Assembly: GCA_021904315.1 (NCBI GenBank)
Contig: CM038922.1
Span: 10,453,347-10,517,346 of the forward strand
Length of the DNA stretch: 64,000 nt
Direction: 5' to 3'
DNA from: Sphagnum magellanicum
Lineage: Eukaryota; Streptophyta; Sphagnopsida; Sphagnales; Sphagnaceae
The notes below the pieces were generated by a model. That model saw only the letters and a list, made by a program, of their open reading frames with translations, was not told the origin of the DNA and ran no database searches. A program made the translations under genes and the position numbers. Below are positions 35,731-49,089 of the stretch, one piece after another. Position 1 is the stretch's first letter. Every line of letters starts with the position of its first letter.

Positions 35731-36540
35731 TGGTTATACAAGTTTTCATTATTTGAATAGCAAATAATTAGGGTTGTCGTTGGATTTTAGGGTTCATGAC
35801 TAAAATGACAACCAAGAGTGTTGCAAGCTAAGGTGGCGCATGTAGCTAAGTGATATAAATTGTCTAAATAAAATACAATCCGTCACAAGCCTAATACCAA
35901 TCAATTGATCATTTGAACTCCATATATGAAAGTTGATGTTACGGGATGAAATTCATGAATTCACTAGTTCCAAGTTCATAGATTTTTTTGTTCTGCAAGT
36001 TATGCATAATAGACACCTACACCACATGCATACTCAAATTAATAATCTTAGTTAAATCCTTATTGAAAAATTTCAACATGTAAAATACAATTTAACCATT
36101 TCATTTACAATCATCTTACATAAACATTCATTCTAATATCAAAAGTGAGCCAGTTTCACTTGCATTGACCCATCAAAAAAAGAAAAGAAAAGAATAAATA
36201 AATAGAACATTATAAAAATATTTGACTCCAAAAATAATTATTGATTAGAATGCAACCTAACACAAATTGCAATAGTGTTTCAAAATAGCCTAGCCTTAAT
36301 TAATTGGATGAACAATTCCAAAAAACTAATCTTCATCAATTGACATTAGTGTCATTATAATTGGTGATTTTTACAACACATGTGATACAAAATATGCCAT
36401 GATCATAACTTCATTGGAATTGAATATCCAAAGTTTGCCAAATTTTCTTGCCATGACTTCATAAATATATATTTTTAATGAAACAAATGCCAAATTCTTG
36501 AAAAACGTTGTGCAATAAAAAAAACATTTGTCCATTTCGA
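35731..36540. other. AT-rich DNA, no gene recognised
   Basis: Nothing coding. It leads into the subterminal-repeat-like region starting at about 36,540. Confidence 0.4.
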
Positions 36541-36630
36541 CCATATGTTTGCAACTAGTGTGTGAGTATTGTTCAAATCAACTTGTGTTGTGATTAAACT
36601 TGTAACAATCCCATGTGTCATCCAAGTGCT

Positions 36631-36652
36631 TGTAATCACATATGTGATTACA
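36631..36652. repeat. Perfect 22-bp palindrome
   Basis: TGTAATCACA followed directly by its complement TATGTGATTACA: 11-bp arms with no spacer, centred on CATATG. The arm contains the GTAATCACA word repeated elsewhere in this subterminal region, so it is probably two abutting repeat units head to head. Confidence 0.85.
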
Positions 36653-36939
36653 TTTTGATAAATTTTAATTTTAATTTTAATCATACATGCAACTACAATT
36701 TGTGAGTATCACAAGTTTAGATGAAAATTTTAATAAAAAATGAGCATATGTCATATGTCATATATTATTACTAACATCATTGATTCTTGATAACCAAATT
36801 GTTTCTGTAATTATATTTGCAACTATACATAGATGATTAAATGACATGTGACATTTTTATTATTGCAATTCAATGTGTACAAGTTAATTTATTACCTAGT
36901 AAGCATACTAAAAAATGTTATTATTATTTAGTAAATAGG

Positions 36940-37470
36940 CCTTGGTTAGTTAAGCCTAGTAGGATGTTTATCAAATTAGGTAGGCTAGACTTAGAAACTA
37001 GGCAAGGTTAGGTAGGCTTAGTAAGGTAAGGTAGGGCATCTATTACCTACCTACCTTTTTTTAAAACTTAAGTAGCTAGGTCATATACTTAAATAGGTAC
37101 ATGTGTACATATGTAGGTAAATCATCTACCTAGGTAGGTAAGTAAATTAGTGGATAGTTATGTAGGTTAACCATTTACCTAAGTATGTGGGTAGGTATGT
37201 AGGCCATCTAACTAGATAGGTATGTACATAGGTCATCTACCTCGATAGGTAGGTAATCCATCTACCTAGGTTGGTGGGTAAATAAGTAGACCATTTATTT
37301 AGGTAAATAGGTAGATAAATAAATCATCAACTTAAATAGGTTTAGGTAGATAGGTAGGCCATCTACTTAAATAACTTGTGGGTAAGCAAGTAAGCCATTT
37401 ATGTATTCTAGGTAGGCCATTTACTTACCTATAAACTAGCTACTTTCATATTTTCCTAGCTACCTACCTA
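36940..37470. repeat. TAGG/CCTA tetranucleotide island
   Basis: Dense interrupted TAGG, TAGGTAGG and CCTACCTA words in both orientations. It continues more weakly at 37,720-37,830 after the SINE-like block. Confidence 0.85.
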
Positions 37471-37517
37471 CTTAACTAGTGTATTTAACAAGATGTGAAT
37501 TAATAAACATGTTAACA

Positions 37518-37585
37518 AAACTTGGTTAAAACTTGGTTTATCCTCATGGAGATCATGAGGGGTTCAAGACTTTATACTTGCATCA
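37518..37585 (+). repeat. tRNA-derived SINE-like block, copy 1
   Basis: CTTGGTTAAAACTTGGTTTATCC, then GAGGGGTTCAAGAC (B-box-like), then a TTATACTTG tail. It is the weakest of three related blocks (others at 44,940 and 50,468), all on the + strand and all inside TAGG islands. Confidence 0.4.
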
Positions 37586-38110
37586 TAGGGGTTAAATTAA
37601 GCTAGACTATGCTAAGAAGTTAGATTAGGTTATGTAAACTAAATAGGTAGGCCTAATAAGCTAGTCTAGTTAGACTAGGGTGTGCACCTTTTTATGCACA
37701 TGCCTATTATTTTATTTAGGTAGGTAGATAGTTAACTACTTAGATTAATGTGTGAAATTAGGTAGGTCAAAATAAGCACCTATAATTACCTACCTACCTA
37801 TCATTTTGCTTAGGTAAGTAACTAAGTTAAGTTAGGCTAATACATTTGGAATCATGTGACTATCCATAAGGTAGTCACAAATGTAATCACAAAATCAAAT
37901 TGCCCATATGTTTCATGGGATCCATGTCGTGGATGAGAAAATCGATTGTAGTCACAAGGGCTAGCAATTACCAATGTGACTTTCATGCCATGTGATTTTT
38001 TTGCAACTAATTGTCCAATGGTAGTCTTTGGTGACTAAAGCATTTTGTAGTTGCAATTTTTTATGTTATGACTAAAACCCAATCACAAATTGAATCATTA
38101 ATTATTTTCC

Positions 38111-41100
38111 AAAAAATTCAATGATTTGCAAATAGGATTGTCACTTTTAGAAATAAAGATAAAAAATCAATGTCACATTTGAAACAATTTATATTTGATG
38201 GATTGGTGCAAAAACAAAAGGTAAATAGGGTTGCCATTTATGAAAACACAAAAGCAAAATCAAGGATAGAAATCAAATGTTAAAGAAACCATGTAACCTT
38301 CATGTTGGGAAGTATTACCTATACTTCTATGTAGTTGTTTTGAATTGATTCCAAACCCATGAACAATGAACAACATAATCCTGTAGTTCCACCTACACAA
38401 CATTAACATACATAAACATTGAAACAGAACTCTACCAAAACCAACAAAAATTTAATGCAAGCATTTGCACATAATTCTTTTTCAAAAAAAATTTCTCTTC
38501 AATAAAAGTTTTTTGTTTTTCAATCATGATTTGCTCAACTTGCAAAAAACCATCTTTATTTAACCTTGCCTCCATCACACCCAACATGAACATTAAGCTA
38601 ATTGTTGATCATCAAAATGAAACAATCCAAGTTCAATTCCAAGCCTTGACCAAAGATTTGTGATGATGTTAATAATGCTAATAATGCCCATCACTTGACA
38701 AGCCAAGAAAAACATGTGTGGAAATTGCATCACATGGTTTGCCCACCACAACAAAGGGTTTTCAATTTCTATTGGTCTCACATTTTAATTGATGAAAAAA
38801 CTAAAATTCATTTTTCAAGGTTGACATGATCACATCATCATTAAAAAGAAAATTATGCCCTTGAAGTTAAATCATCATCCCCAACTATTATTGACTCCAC
38901 CACTACTAGCTTCACAAAATGCACATATACATGTAACAAATTAATAAAAATGAATACACAATTTTAATATCATATTCTACCACAACTTGAAGGGCAAGTG
39001 TATTGCATATAAAATCTTATTTAACCTTGATGGTTGAAAACCAATAAACATGACCCACCGAAGGTATAACAAATGTTTAATTTTGCATGTTTTTTTAATG
39101 TTAAGCTAAATTGATATTGAGATATTTTTAATGTATTTGTACAAAAATCTTTGTAATATATTATGGGAAATTTTGAATAAGTTTGAAATGAATTAGAAAT
39201 GAATATAAAATATGTATACCCAAAACCACTTTTAAAGTAATGTTTTCGTTGCTAAATATTATTTTCAAATGGTTTGAATTTTGAAATGCTTGAAAATGAC
39301 ATAATTATGAACAATTTTAATCTACACAACTTAATGATGGGTCCGAATTCTTTGAGGTGTACCAAAATTTTATTAGGACACCACCAATGTTTTATGTTTT
39401 TTATCTAGTCTTATTTTACAATACCCAAAACACAAAATGGATGATATTGATGGAATTTAGAATTGTGGAGCTTAAAGATATTGTACTATAAAATATTCAT
39501 TAATATTGATGGGGATTGAAATATAAGGAGAAAAAGACTTCATTAAGGACTAGGTCATTTTTGTCCTAAATGATACACCTCAAAATATTTTCACCCCAAT
39601 AATATAATACATGACATTTTCTGTAGCCATAAGAATTAAAATAATTTTCATATAGGCTTTTAATTCATGAATTTGAAAATATATTCCTTAGATAACCAAT
39701 CATGTTCTATCACATCAACTTCACTAGTTTGCCCATTGGTTTTTAACCACACCACAAAGGAGGTGGGTGTGGGTCATGTTTCTACATTTGCACCTTGATG
39801 TTTTTCAAATGAAGGTCAAGCATGGTTGCTAACATATTACATTGTGCCTTGGTTGGAACTTGGAATGTAGAACCCAAGAAAGGTTAGAAAAAACCCCAAT
39901 ATGTTGAAACCTTGTCCCATCATTTTCAACTTGAATTCTTATAACTTTAAATCAAAGCAACCTTAAATAAAAAGGTTAATTACAAGCCTCAATTTTGCAC
40001 ACATTATTTTAAATCATATTTATCCACACAACATGAAAAAGCAGATCCAAAAACATTTGATAATAAGTGAATCAAATTATGTTAAAAAAAGTTAATGGTT
40101 TAGATGTTTAAGTCACATTGTGATGTGTAAAAACATTGTGTTTAAACAATGCTTAGATAATTTTTTACATTTTTCACTATGATTCATAAGCATGAAAAAA
40201 ATCAAATATGGGCTTCAAAATGTGCTTAAATGTATTTTGTATTTACTAAAATATTTTTGAACGGATCTGATGTCATATTGACATATTATAAAAGTGGGTG
40301 TATAAATACAACACATAATTTTTAACATCAACCTAGTTTTTAAGACTTGGAAACATGTTACATTAGCATTAATTACAATAAAATTAAACCTTTTAGCATG
40401 ATTTGACCCAACCAATATAGGCCTAGCTTTGGTTTAACAAACAATGTTTGACAATTGGAATTAAAGTGTTTGTGATGGCATGAACAACAAACCAAAATTG
40501 GTAATTTGTGACTCTAAATGACAAATGTAAAGCTTGATCTCACTTGTAACAGATTCAAATATGACATCTTGATATATACTCAAAAGACTATTTGAAAACA
40601 AGATGATTTAACATACAAATGGAATTTTCATAAGCATCCTAGGTGGCACTGGACAATAATAATACATGAATTTTTCCACTATTGGGTGAAAACATTGTAT
40701 AATGGACCAAAGAAACCAAGGTCAAAGTCCTTTTCCAAGGACTACATTTGACATGTAGCATGAACATGTATGTTGATCTATTATCCCAAATTTTTCATTT
40801 TTCATATTCAATTTACAATTGTGTGTTACATACAAATATTGTTTCATTATATCTTGATGTTATATCATAAATATAATGCATCCATGGTTTTTATCACCTA
40901 AAAATGAATAACTTTTGTTCAAAACACATTTTCAAAATTCTTAATTTTCAATGCCAATTAAAACATGTTTGAAACAAAAATGAAAACATGTCATATATTA
41001 AACAAAAATTTCATGGATTTCAACTCATGTATTTAGGAAATAAAAGAACTTAGGAACTCAAGTATGGTTACAAGTGTTTTTTAGTCTTTTTCCACCATCA

Positions 41101-43429
41101 TACGTTTTTAGAAATAATTCATTTTTAAAAATGTCATTCTTTACTATCTTTTACCTCACAATACACAAATATATGGGAACTTTTGAATCCCAAGTTAATT
41201 TTAAAATTTACAAATGTGTATTTCAAGAATGGTTACATGTCCAATGGGTCCTTTTAGTGTAGACTTACCCATTGGTGCAAAATCAAGTGTATCATCCATA
41301 AGTTCAACAAAGAAATTGGTTAATAACCCTTTGCAATGTGTAACACCTTTTGAATCCTCCAAAAATGCTTGTTGTGTCAAGTCAAATTTATTGTAAGATT
41401 GGTAATTGTTAAAACTTTGTGTGATTTGAAAAGTAGGAATAATCTTTTATTTCTTTTCTTCTTGTTTTTTATATTTACCTTCTTTCAACTTTTGGACCAA
41501 AAATACTACCCACCTAGACTACACTATGTGTTTATTAGTAACATATATTTTTCAAGAAAATTGTCCCATGTTTCTTATCGTAACTCAAAAACCCTTTATT
41601 TTTTCCATTAGCAGAATTCTTGATGTTAGCATCCATAGTCCAATTAGGTGGTAAAACACACACCTTTTAAATTGAGGTTTAACAATATTGATGGTACACC
41701 AAATAAAATATGTGAAATCTATGTTGTAGGATTGCATACAAGTCCATGGAGTGATCTTTGATTAATGAAGAAATCATTGCAATATAGGGCAAGGTGCAAC
41801 AATAGTTTGAAACCGGATTGAAAATCACTTTGTGATGATACATAGTACAATATGTTTTTTTCATACAACAACAATGTGTTTTCTATGTAAACCAATTCAC
41901 AATTGTCTTTGCACTCAACCATTGTAGATAATGGGGCATGAAATAGTTAATTGATAAAATGTTTTAAAGTATTCAATTATTTACCTATTCTATTTTTAAT
42001 GTGTTTTAGTTTCACATTCAAAGCTTTCCAAGCTCTACTACCTCCATAATCACCTTGTACCAATGCCCTAGTTAAAATTTTAATCCCATGTGGAATACAT
42101 AGAAAAAACCTTCTATTGTAACAAACCAACTATTGTATTGTACACATCACATCACTTGTATGCAACAAGTTGTTTAGTGTTGACCAAAGATCAATTACTA
42201 TGGATAGTTGGGGATGAAAGAATTGTTTTTTGCTCGACCTAATTTGATTTGAATTTGTTGTAATTTATACCAGTTGGTTTACATTTTTTTGCAATTCAAT
42301 GTCATATATAGGTACAACCAAGGAGTTTGTGCAAGACCAATGAAATTCATGCAAAACATGGGGCTGAAATAAATGTTTGAGGCCTACTTTTTAAAATGAA
42401 AATTAAATACATGTATGCATGTAGTACTTAATTTGTTGAAATGATTAAATCTAAAAAAGGAGTGAGATTACAAACAAAATAAATAGGTAGCTAAAATGTA
42501 AATAATATCCAAACAATCATCACAAGACTATGCTCAATATTAATACAAACATGCAAAACTATTCAATGTTTTTAGCAACTTCACTAATTCCCTCACAAGT
42601 ATTTTCAAGAATTTAGACATCTAAACAATTCTACATAATTTCAAAAGTACAATTTTTTATATCAAGTTCATCTTTTTTGCATTTGTGATGTCTAAGTTTT
42701 AAATTGAAAGCGACTAAAAATAATGGTGTATGTTTACTTCCATTGCTTAAAGTTGGAATTAAATGTTAAAGCTCTTTGGCAACCCTATTTTCTCTTAACC
42801 CTTGCACATCATCCCATCCATATTCTTTACATGAATTGATGCACAAATGTTTGGTTTCAAAGTTAACATTTGGAAATCAGCTTTAAGGTTCTAACCTTTT
42901 TTTAGTAGGTTTTTTATTATTGAACAAACATAGGAATGAATTTTTTTTTGAATGCATGTTTGAATGGGCATTAAAAGATAACATTAACAAGTTGAAGAAA
43001 GCTATAGGTATTTGATAGTAAAAAACCACAAATTCTATTTTTGGATAAACCATACATTTTATTTTGTTATTTGATTTCATTTCCATAGACCATAAAATTT
43101 TGCTGTAATTTGAATGGAGTTTTTTTTAATAGTATAACCAAAAAGTACAAACTTTTGTAGTGATTTCCATGTCCATATTATTATGTGAATTTTCTAGAAT
43201 ATAAAAAATGTAATGTATTAAATTGTAGCTTTGTCTCACGATTTTTCTACATTGTATTTTGAATTGCAAATTTTGGTAATATGAAATAACCATAAATATG
43301 GTATTTTATTGAATTGCAAAGTCAAATGTGGTTAAAATTAGGGCAGAAATTGTGAATATGTGCATATTGTAGTGCAAATATGTTATAGTAGTGTGAAATT
43401 TTTTTAAAGGGATTAAATTTCACTTCTAC
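38111..43429. other. AT-rich DNA without a recognised gene
   Basis: Long stretch of AT-rich sequence with frequent stops on both strands. I see no domain, no tRNA and no clear repeat boundary. Open frames here stay under about 85 codons and resemble nothing. Confidence 0.4.
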
Positions 43430-45392
43430 CAAGGTCCAAGTTTACTAACAAGTCCTTTTTTTACTAATGGATATGTACATTTTGACTATAAGCTTGGGGT
43501 TTGAATGACATATATATTTTTCATTAGTAAATTTGACCAAAGTGACCTATTTAATGATATGTCAAATTCAACATGTAATTAATTTGTACAAAAAATGAAC
43601 ACCTTGGTTGAAATGACCAATGGGTTTTAGTCAACTAGGCCATTTATTCAAGTTGAACAAATCAAAATGATATCTTTAGTCAAGATGGACAATGGTGTTC
43701 TAGTCAAATGGGACATCTTATGTTACTAACTTGGTCAAGATAACTACTAATTAAACTAGGCAATAGCTTAGGCCTACCTACATACCAATTTACTTATTTA
43801 CATGCCTACTCACCTACCATCTTACAAACCTACATACTTACCTCTTTCCTACTTCCCATTTACCATCCTACATACCTATTTACCTCCTAGTTCCCACCTA
43901 CCATCCTATAGGGTAAATGCAAGCTATGGTGGCTCATTTTTGGACAATTTAAAAGTCCCTAAGAAATTCATAAAAAATGTTCAAATGGACATGGTTGTTT
44001 TTTTTTTTAATGTCATTATTGTAATCATTGATTAATAAACGTTCAAACACCTTAAAATCCTCACAAATCTACATCAACACTTACATTAATAGAAGTTGAT
44101 GTCATTTTTCAATTTGGAAGTCCTAAAAGGACAACCCACAAAGTCCATATGAATATTGCCCCAAGTCAAACTTTCAAAAAATATGCTTTTGGAACAAAAA
44201 AATTGAAAAACAAACAAAATTTGCAAGTCATAGGGACTTATGAAAATATGGTCCAATTTTAACCATTCAAAAGTCCCTAACTATTAAATGGTTAAGGTTT
44301 TCAGAAGCAATATTCCTCATTTGAATTTATCATTTCATAATACACTATATATTGGATCCCAATAACCAATTTGGAATGTGAATCAATATAATTTTTTACA
44401 TTTGTGATGTTCCAATCAAATGACAAGTCCATATTTTTGACTTCAAAAGTTCATTACTTCTCAAATGATTTTATTATTAATAAATAACCACACAATTCTT
44501 TTCATAATAAAGTTGTTAGTTTAAATCCAAATCCCAATTAGAAGATCTAAGGATTTATTAATCACCATATGCATTTGAATAAAAGGTACCCAGGAATAAT
44601 TGGTCATTTTTGTCCAAAAGTGAACCACTCAACCTTGCATTCACCCTACATCCTTATCTACTTACCTCTTACTTCCCACCTACCATCCTACATCCTTATG
44701 TATCCACCTACTTCCTATTTCCCACTTATCATCATACATCTTTACATACCCACCTACCTCCTACTTCCCACCTACCATCCAAGATCCTTGCCTACCTACC
44801 CACTTACTCAGCTACCTACCTACCTCCTATGGATTACAACCTACCTACTAATTACCTAACTTTCTTATTTACTTACATAACTAATGATGTGAAATAAACA
44901 AATGAAATAAAAAACACAACAAATTTTGTCAACTTTGGAAGGTAAAACCCATTGGTAAAGACTTGGTTGGTCATTAGAGAGGTGAGGGGTTCAATTCTTA
45001 ATACTTGTAACTTATAAACATGTTTAAAAGGTTAGGGTAGGTAAGGTAGGTTAGGTTAGGTTAAGTTAGGAAAGTTAGATTGATTTTTTTATTACCTACC
45101 TAAACATATATATAACCTAACTACTTAAACCTGCACATGCAAATTTCTTTTTAGTAATAATCTAGAAAAAAAATTGGGTAGAAATTTGACTAGACAAATT
45201 ATCCATTATATAGTAGTCAAAATGACCAATCAAATAGTCCAATAGTTTGCTAGTCAAAAAGATCACCCAGGTCATGCAAGACAAGTCCAAATCAACTTGT
45301 CTAGATGGATAGGATGGCCTTTTGATGCTTGTCCAAATGGGGTTCTTCTTTACTAGATTTTCTAGTCAAAATAACATGTTTTTGTAGTAATG
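43430..45392. mobile_element. CACTA-like repeat unit 1, with TAGG islands and SINE-like block
   Basis: Repeated TAGTCAAxATGGxCAA words fill about 43,590-43,740 and 45,210-45,380, on either side of TAGG/CCTA islands (43,800-43,910, 44,640-44,860, 45,030-45,115) and a SINE-like block. The right end is ACATGTTTTTGTAGTAATG (45,374-45,392), which reads CATTACTACAAAAACATG on the other strand, like a mutated CACTA terminus. The same 19-mer recurs at 47,016-47,034. Much of the left part is repeated at 49,090-50,560. The left terminus was not found. Confidence 0.55.
44940..45012 (+). repeat. tRNA-derived SINE-like block, copy 2
   Basis: AAACCCATTGGTAAAGACTTGG (A-box-like, about 44,945-44,966) and GAGGGGTTCAATTCT (B box, about 44,985-44,998), spaced as in a tRNA, followed by TAATACTTGTAAC. 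It aligns closely with 50,468-50,540. Confidence 0.65.
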
Positions 45393-47523
45393 TATATTTT
45401 GTGAATTATACACAAAATTATTTTGGCAACATAGATATATCATGTGTGGAATTGGTCAATGTATAGTTTCAAACAAATTGGTGTGTGCAAAAAATACTAA
45501 AGGTGGTGGAATTCATTAAGACTTGAATGATGTCCCAAATATGGCATCCTTGGCCACTTTTAGGTTTAGCATAGTTTTTTAAGTTTGGAAACATCTTATC
45601 TAGGCTTAAAGGACGATGAAGATAGGTTCATGGGATGATGAAAATAATGAGAAAACATCAACAAATGGTGGGGATGATGAGGATGACAAGAAGATGCTAG
45701 TCTAAATATTTTAAATTATTATTATTGAGTGACGGGGGATGACAAGGATGTTAAGCAATGGGTAGACACAAAGGGACATTGGGCAACACAAGGGGATGTT
45801 TTGCAACATTGGGGAAATGATAAGGGATGTTGGGGAAAAAAAACTTTCCATTACTACATATCTCCACTATTAAATAACATGGTTTTTATGCTAGTTTTTA
45901 TAATTGAAATTCAATCACTATGGACAATGGACAAAAAAATCATTAGTCATATTGGACTAGTAAGCTATGTCAAAATTTGATTTTTTTTTTTGACTCAAAT
46001 GACTAAAATTACTAGTTGGTATGAGATAATAGGAATTTATTTTTAAAATATTACTAATATTTTGTGTAAATAAATTATAATTTGATAATATTTTTTTCCC
46101 CTTTGTATTGAAATATGGAAAAATCCACAATCAATTATCACACTAGACCCAAAGCTGAGAAAAATGTTTTTTCTTTTTCTTTTTCAAATTTGATGAACTT
46201 GCAATAGGTCATCATGATGACGTCATGGACACAACATGTTTAAATTGGGGTTTGAATTTTGAACCTTCACCTTTTTGGCCGCAACCTAAAGCCTTTACCA
46301 TCTAATCACCACCTCACATGGTGATATAAATTATTATTACAAAATATACAAACAGATTTTTTATATATCATGCATTATAACCATATTATATAATTTTGTT
46401 ATTTCATAATGAAATTGATTACACATGTATATTTTTAATATCATAATTTAATTTAATTCATTTTTAGTTTGATAATTACATTAAAATTTGTAATGCCTTT
46501 TAATTTCAAATTGTAAAATGTATTACAATGATATTAAACATCCATAATCGGAATAAATCTATTTGAATTTTCGTATAATTTAATTTTATAATTAAAAAAT
46601 TCCGAATGGTAAAAATTACATGAATTTTAATATTTTCACTTGGGGAAAAAATCAAGTGTAATAATTGTACTAAAATTTACTTTTAGAAATTTAAGAATGA
46701 AATGAAATTTCACTTCTAAAATTATATAATTAAAATTCACATGTCTTTAGTTTTGTAAAATAATATATTTTTAAAATTTTAAATTTCAAACTTAAAAACA
46801 TCAAATTGTTTCAAATTTCACATGTCCATTAGTTATGTTTTATTTTTATGTGAATAATTAAAAATAGCAAATGAGAACATGATATTTGTAAGTTACTTCC
46901 CTTTTAAAAATTATTTAGTTCATATTTATGTATATAATTATTTTAATATTTCCACATTATCAAAAATAACATTATAATCATGATCATCTAAGTTGTGTTG
47001 TTACTACTAGAAAAGACATGTTTTTGTAGTAATGTTTTGATTACAATTGTGAGACACCTTTAAATAGATTGGATAAATAATTCAAGTAGTGTCAATCCTA
47101 TACACTTTGTTATAAATTCACAATTAGTAGTTTATATACAATTCACTATATAATACATACCCCTAATAGTTGCCAACTTACAACACCATCACTGATGCGT
47201 GATATCTTTACAATGTTATCCCCTCAATGTCCTCTAGATCTTGAAGAATGCATGTGTTTTGAATTTGTGTAGGGTACAAAATTGCACTTTGGGCAAAAGG
47301 TTTGCATGTTTTGGTTAGCTACCCTCCAATTGTTGTGGTCATGCTCCTCATGTTGTAGTACCTCACTTTCTCACACCATTCCCTATTAATCATCCCCCTT
47401 AGATTTCCAAAGCAACAATCATTGGTTTCACAAGTTAGGCTTCCATGATCGACTTAAAAAATTTCAAGGTTGATTTTTTAGTATTCAATATTTGTGGTTT
47501 TGTGTTTGTGGTGTTTGTGTTTT
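45393..47523. other. AT-rich DNA; minisatellite-like stretch, no gene
   Basis: About 45,650-45,850 contains degenerate GGGRCATTGGGCAACA and GATGATGA words that also make up 48,310-48,600; an 83-codon frame there is low-complexity translation of the repeat. At 47,000-47,034, TTACTACTAGAAAAG abuts ACATGTTTTTGTAGTAATG, two CACTA-like end motifs almost back to back. The rest is AT-rich and featureless. Confidence 0.4.
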
Positions 47524-47677
47524 CATTACAACAAAAGGTGTCCCTATACGCCAAGTGATTTCACTGGATTTTGAGTGAATTCACTTGTTGTAGTGAACAG
47601 GGACTAATGAAAAAGCAGTGAAATCACTGGTCTAGTGAACATGGATTAGTGAACTGCACCCACATTGTGTTGTAGTG
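47524..47677. mobile_element. 154-bp CACTA-type MITE
   Basis: The left end reads CATTACAACAAAAGG, and the right end, on the other strand, CACTACAACACAATG. Ten of the first 11 positions agree, the left end being CACTA with one C-to-T change. TTT stands outside both ends (47,521-47,523 and 47,678-47,680), a 3-bp target duplication. Inside are several inverted GTGATTTCAC/AGTGAATTCACT and CAGTGAAATCACTGG words. It has no coding capacity. Confidence 0.75.
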
Positions 47678-49089
47678 TTTTAAATTTGCAACCTCATGTT
47701 TGCGATGTTTATGTTTTTGGATTTGGACATGACATGACACCTCATATTAGGGCATCTGAGATTGTTGCCCATGTTGCCACTGCCTATAATAAAATGGCAA
47801 TCCACAATGGTGATAACACACCATTTTGTTGAAGTTGTATATTGAGGTGAAAAATTCTAAGTAATGTTTAATTTCTTGTTTATGTTTATGTTGTTCCAAA
47901 TTTGCATTCTAAGTTTTAGTTGCTTTACAAAAAATACCACAATGAATTGTGGAAGATATTAGGTGCAAGAGTGAGCATTGTTGGAATAGGGGTTGCCACC
48001 AAGTGCATTTTAAAGTGATGATCCAATAGTGAAAACTCAATTCCTTTTCATCAATTAAACAAATTTTCATCTTGTCATTTCTTTTGTTGTGTAAGCTGAC
48101 CTTCATATTTTGAAAGATGTGTAGTAAGATATATTTTTATGATGTTGTGGTTGTGTTTTTACAATCCCATCATCAGTGGACTATACCAACAATGGGTGGA
48201 CAATCAAGTAGCACCATCGTCAAGAAAAAGAGAAGTTTTTTCCTTTGGGCAACAAGGAATGCCAAGGAAATGTTCGGATTTTTGTTTTGGCTTTTTTGTG
48301 CTAGGTGATACTTTAGTGGAACACTAAGGGACAATGACAACATTAGGAAAATTCTAGGGAAACATTGGGTAATGTTAAGGAGAAGCCAAGGTTAGGCAAC
48401 ATCAATAAAGTTCCAAAAGATGATGCGAACATTAAGACTTGAGAAATATCAAAGGATGTTGAAAAAACACAAGGGATGATGGGGGCATTAAAAAAACACC
48501 AAACATTGCCAAACAATCAATAAGGGATGTTGGGTAGCACCAAAAACAAATCGGGCAACATCAAGAAGATGTTAAACAATACCAAAAAAACATTGTGACA
48601 CGATAGGAAAAAATATTTATCTAAATTAAAAAATTAAATTTTGGTCAAATGTTTTGAAAAAACTATTGTTACGAGCAACACCATGAAAGACACTTCTAGA
48701 CTTATGATAATTTTTTATGCTTGAATACATTTTCAATTGAAAAAAAAAAATCATTTAAAAAATCTCCTAAGTAGTATTTCCACCCAAATACCTGCAAGAA
48801 GCTATAAGAGACAACATTGTGTGGTCACTTTAGCAAACCAAAACCATAATTAGCCAAAACAACATTTGAAAAAAATTAAATATTTGGAAATACCCATGTT
48901 TTTAGAAAACCCCTCAAAGAAATTTGTAACAATTATATTGACATATTATATTTTTAATGATTTTTAGATTATTCAATATATTGCAATATTGTTGGTTGAA
49001 AGACATCAATAATTTTTTTCACATGCAACATTTTTAGTTTTCATTTTCCTTCCTTTCTTTCAAATTGAAAATTTATGGTTTTTCAAATG
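47678..49089. other. No gene recognised; minisatellite-like stretch at 48,310-48,600
   Basis: 48,310-48,600 repeats short words such as AACATTGGG, AACATCAA, GGGATG and CACCAAA irregularly, resembling 45,650-45,850. Short frames at 48,117-48,327 on the + strand have no recognised domain. Confidence 0.4.

Larger units (their letters stand above)
36541..38110. mobile_element. CACTA-like region with TAGG islands and a SINE-like insert; ends unresolved
   Basis: Clusters of GTAATCACA, GTAGTCACAA, GACTAAAA and GCAACTA motifs in both orientations occur at about 36,545-36,720 and 37,850-38,100. This is the subterminal layout of the CACTA element at 1,989-5,160, whose right end has the same GACTAAA/GTCACAAA words. 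Between them lie TAGG/CCTA islands (36,940-37,470 and 37,720-37,830) and a SINE-like block (37,518-37,585). I could not find terminal CACTA motifs with a target duplication. Confidence 0.5.

Noticed and set aside
44569-44897. Tyr/Leu/Pro-rich frames on the + strand
   Set aside because: They are translations of the CCTA tetranucleotide island in two frames at once.
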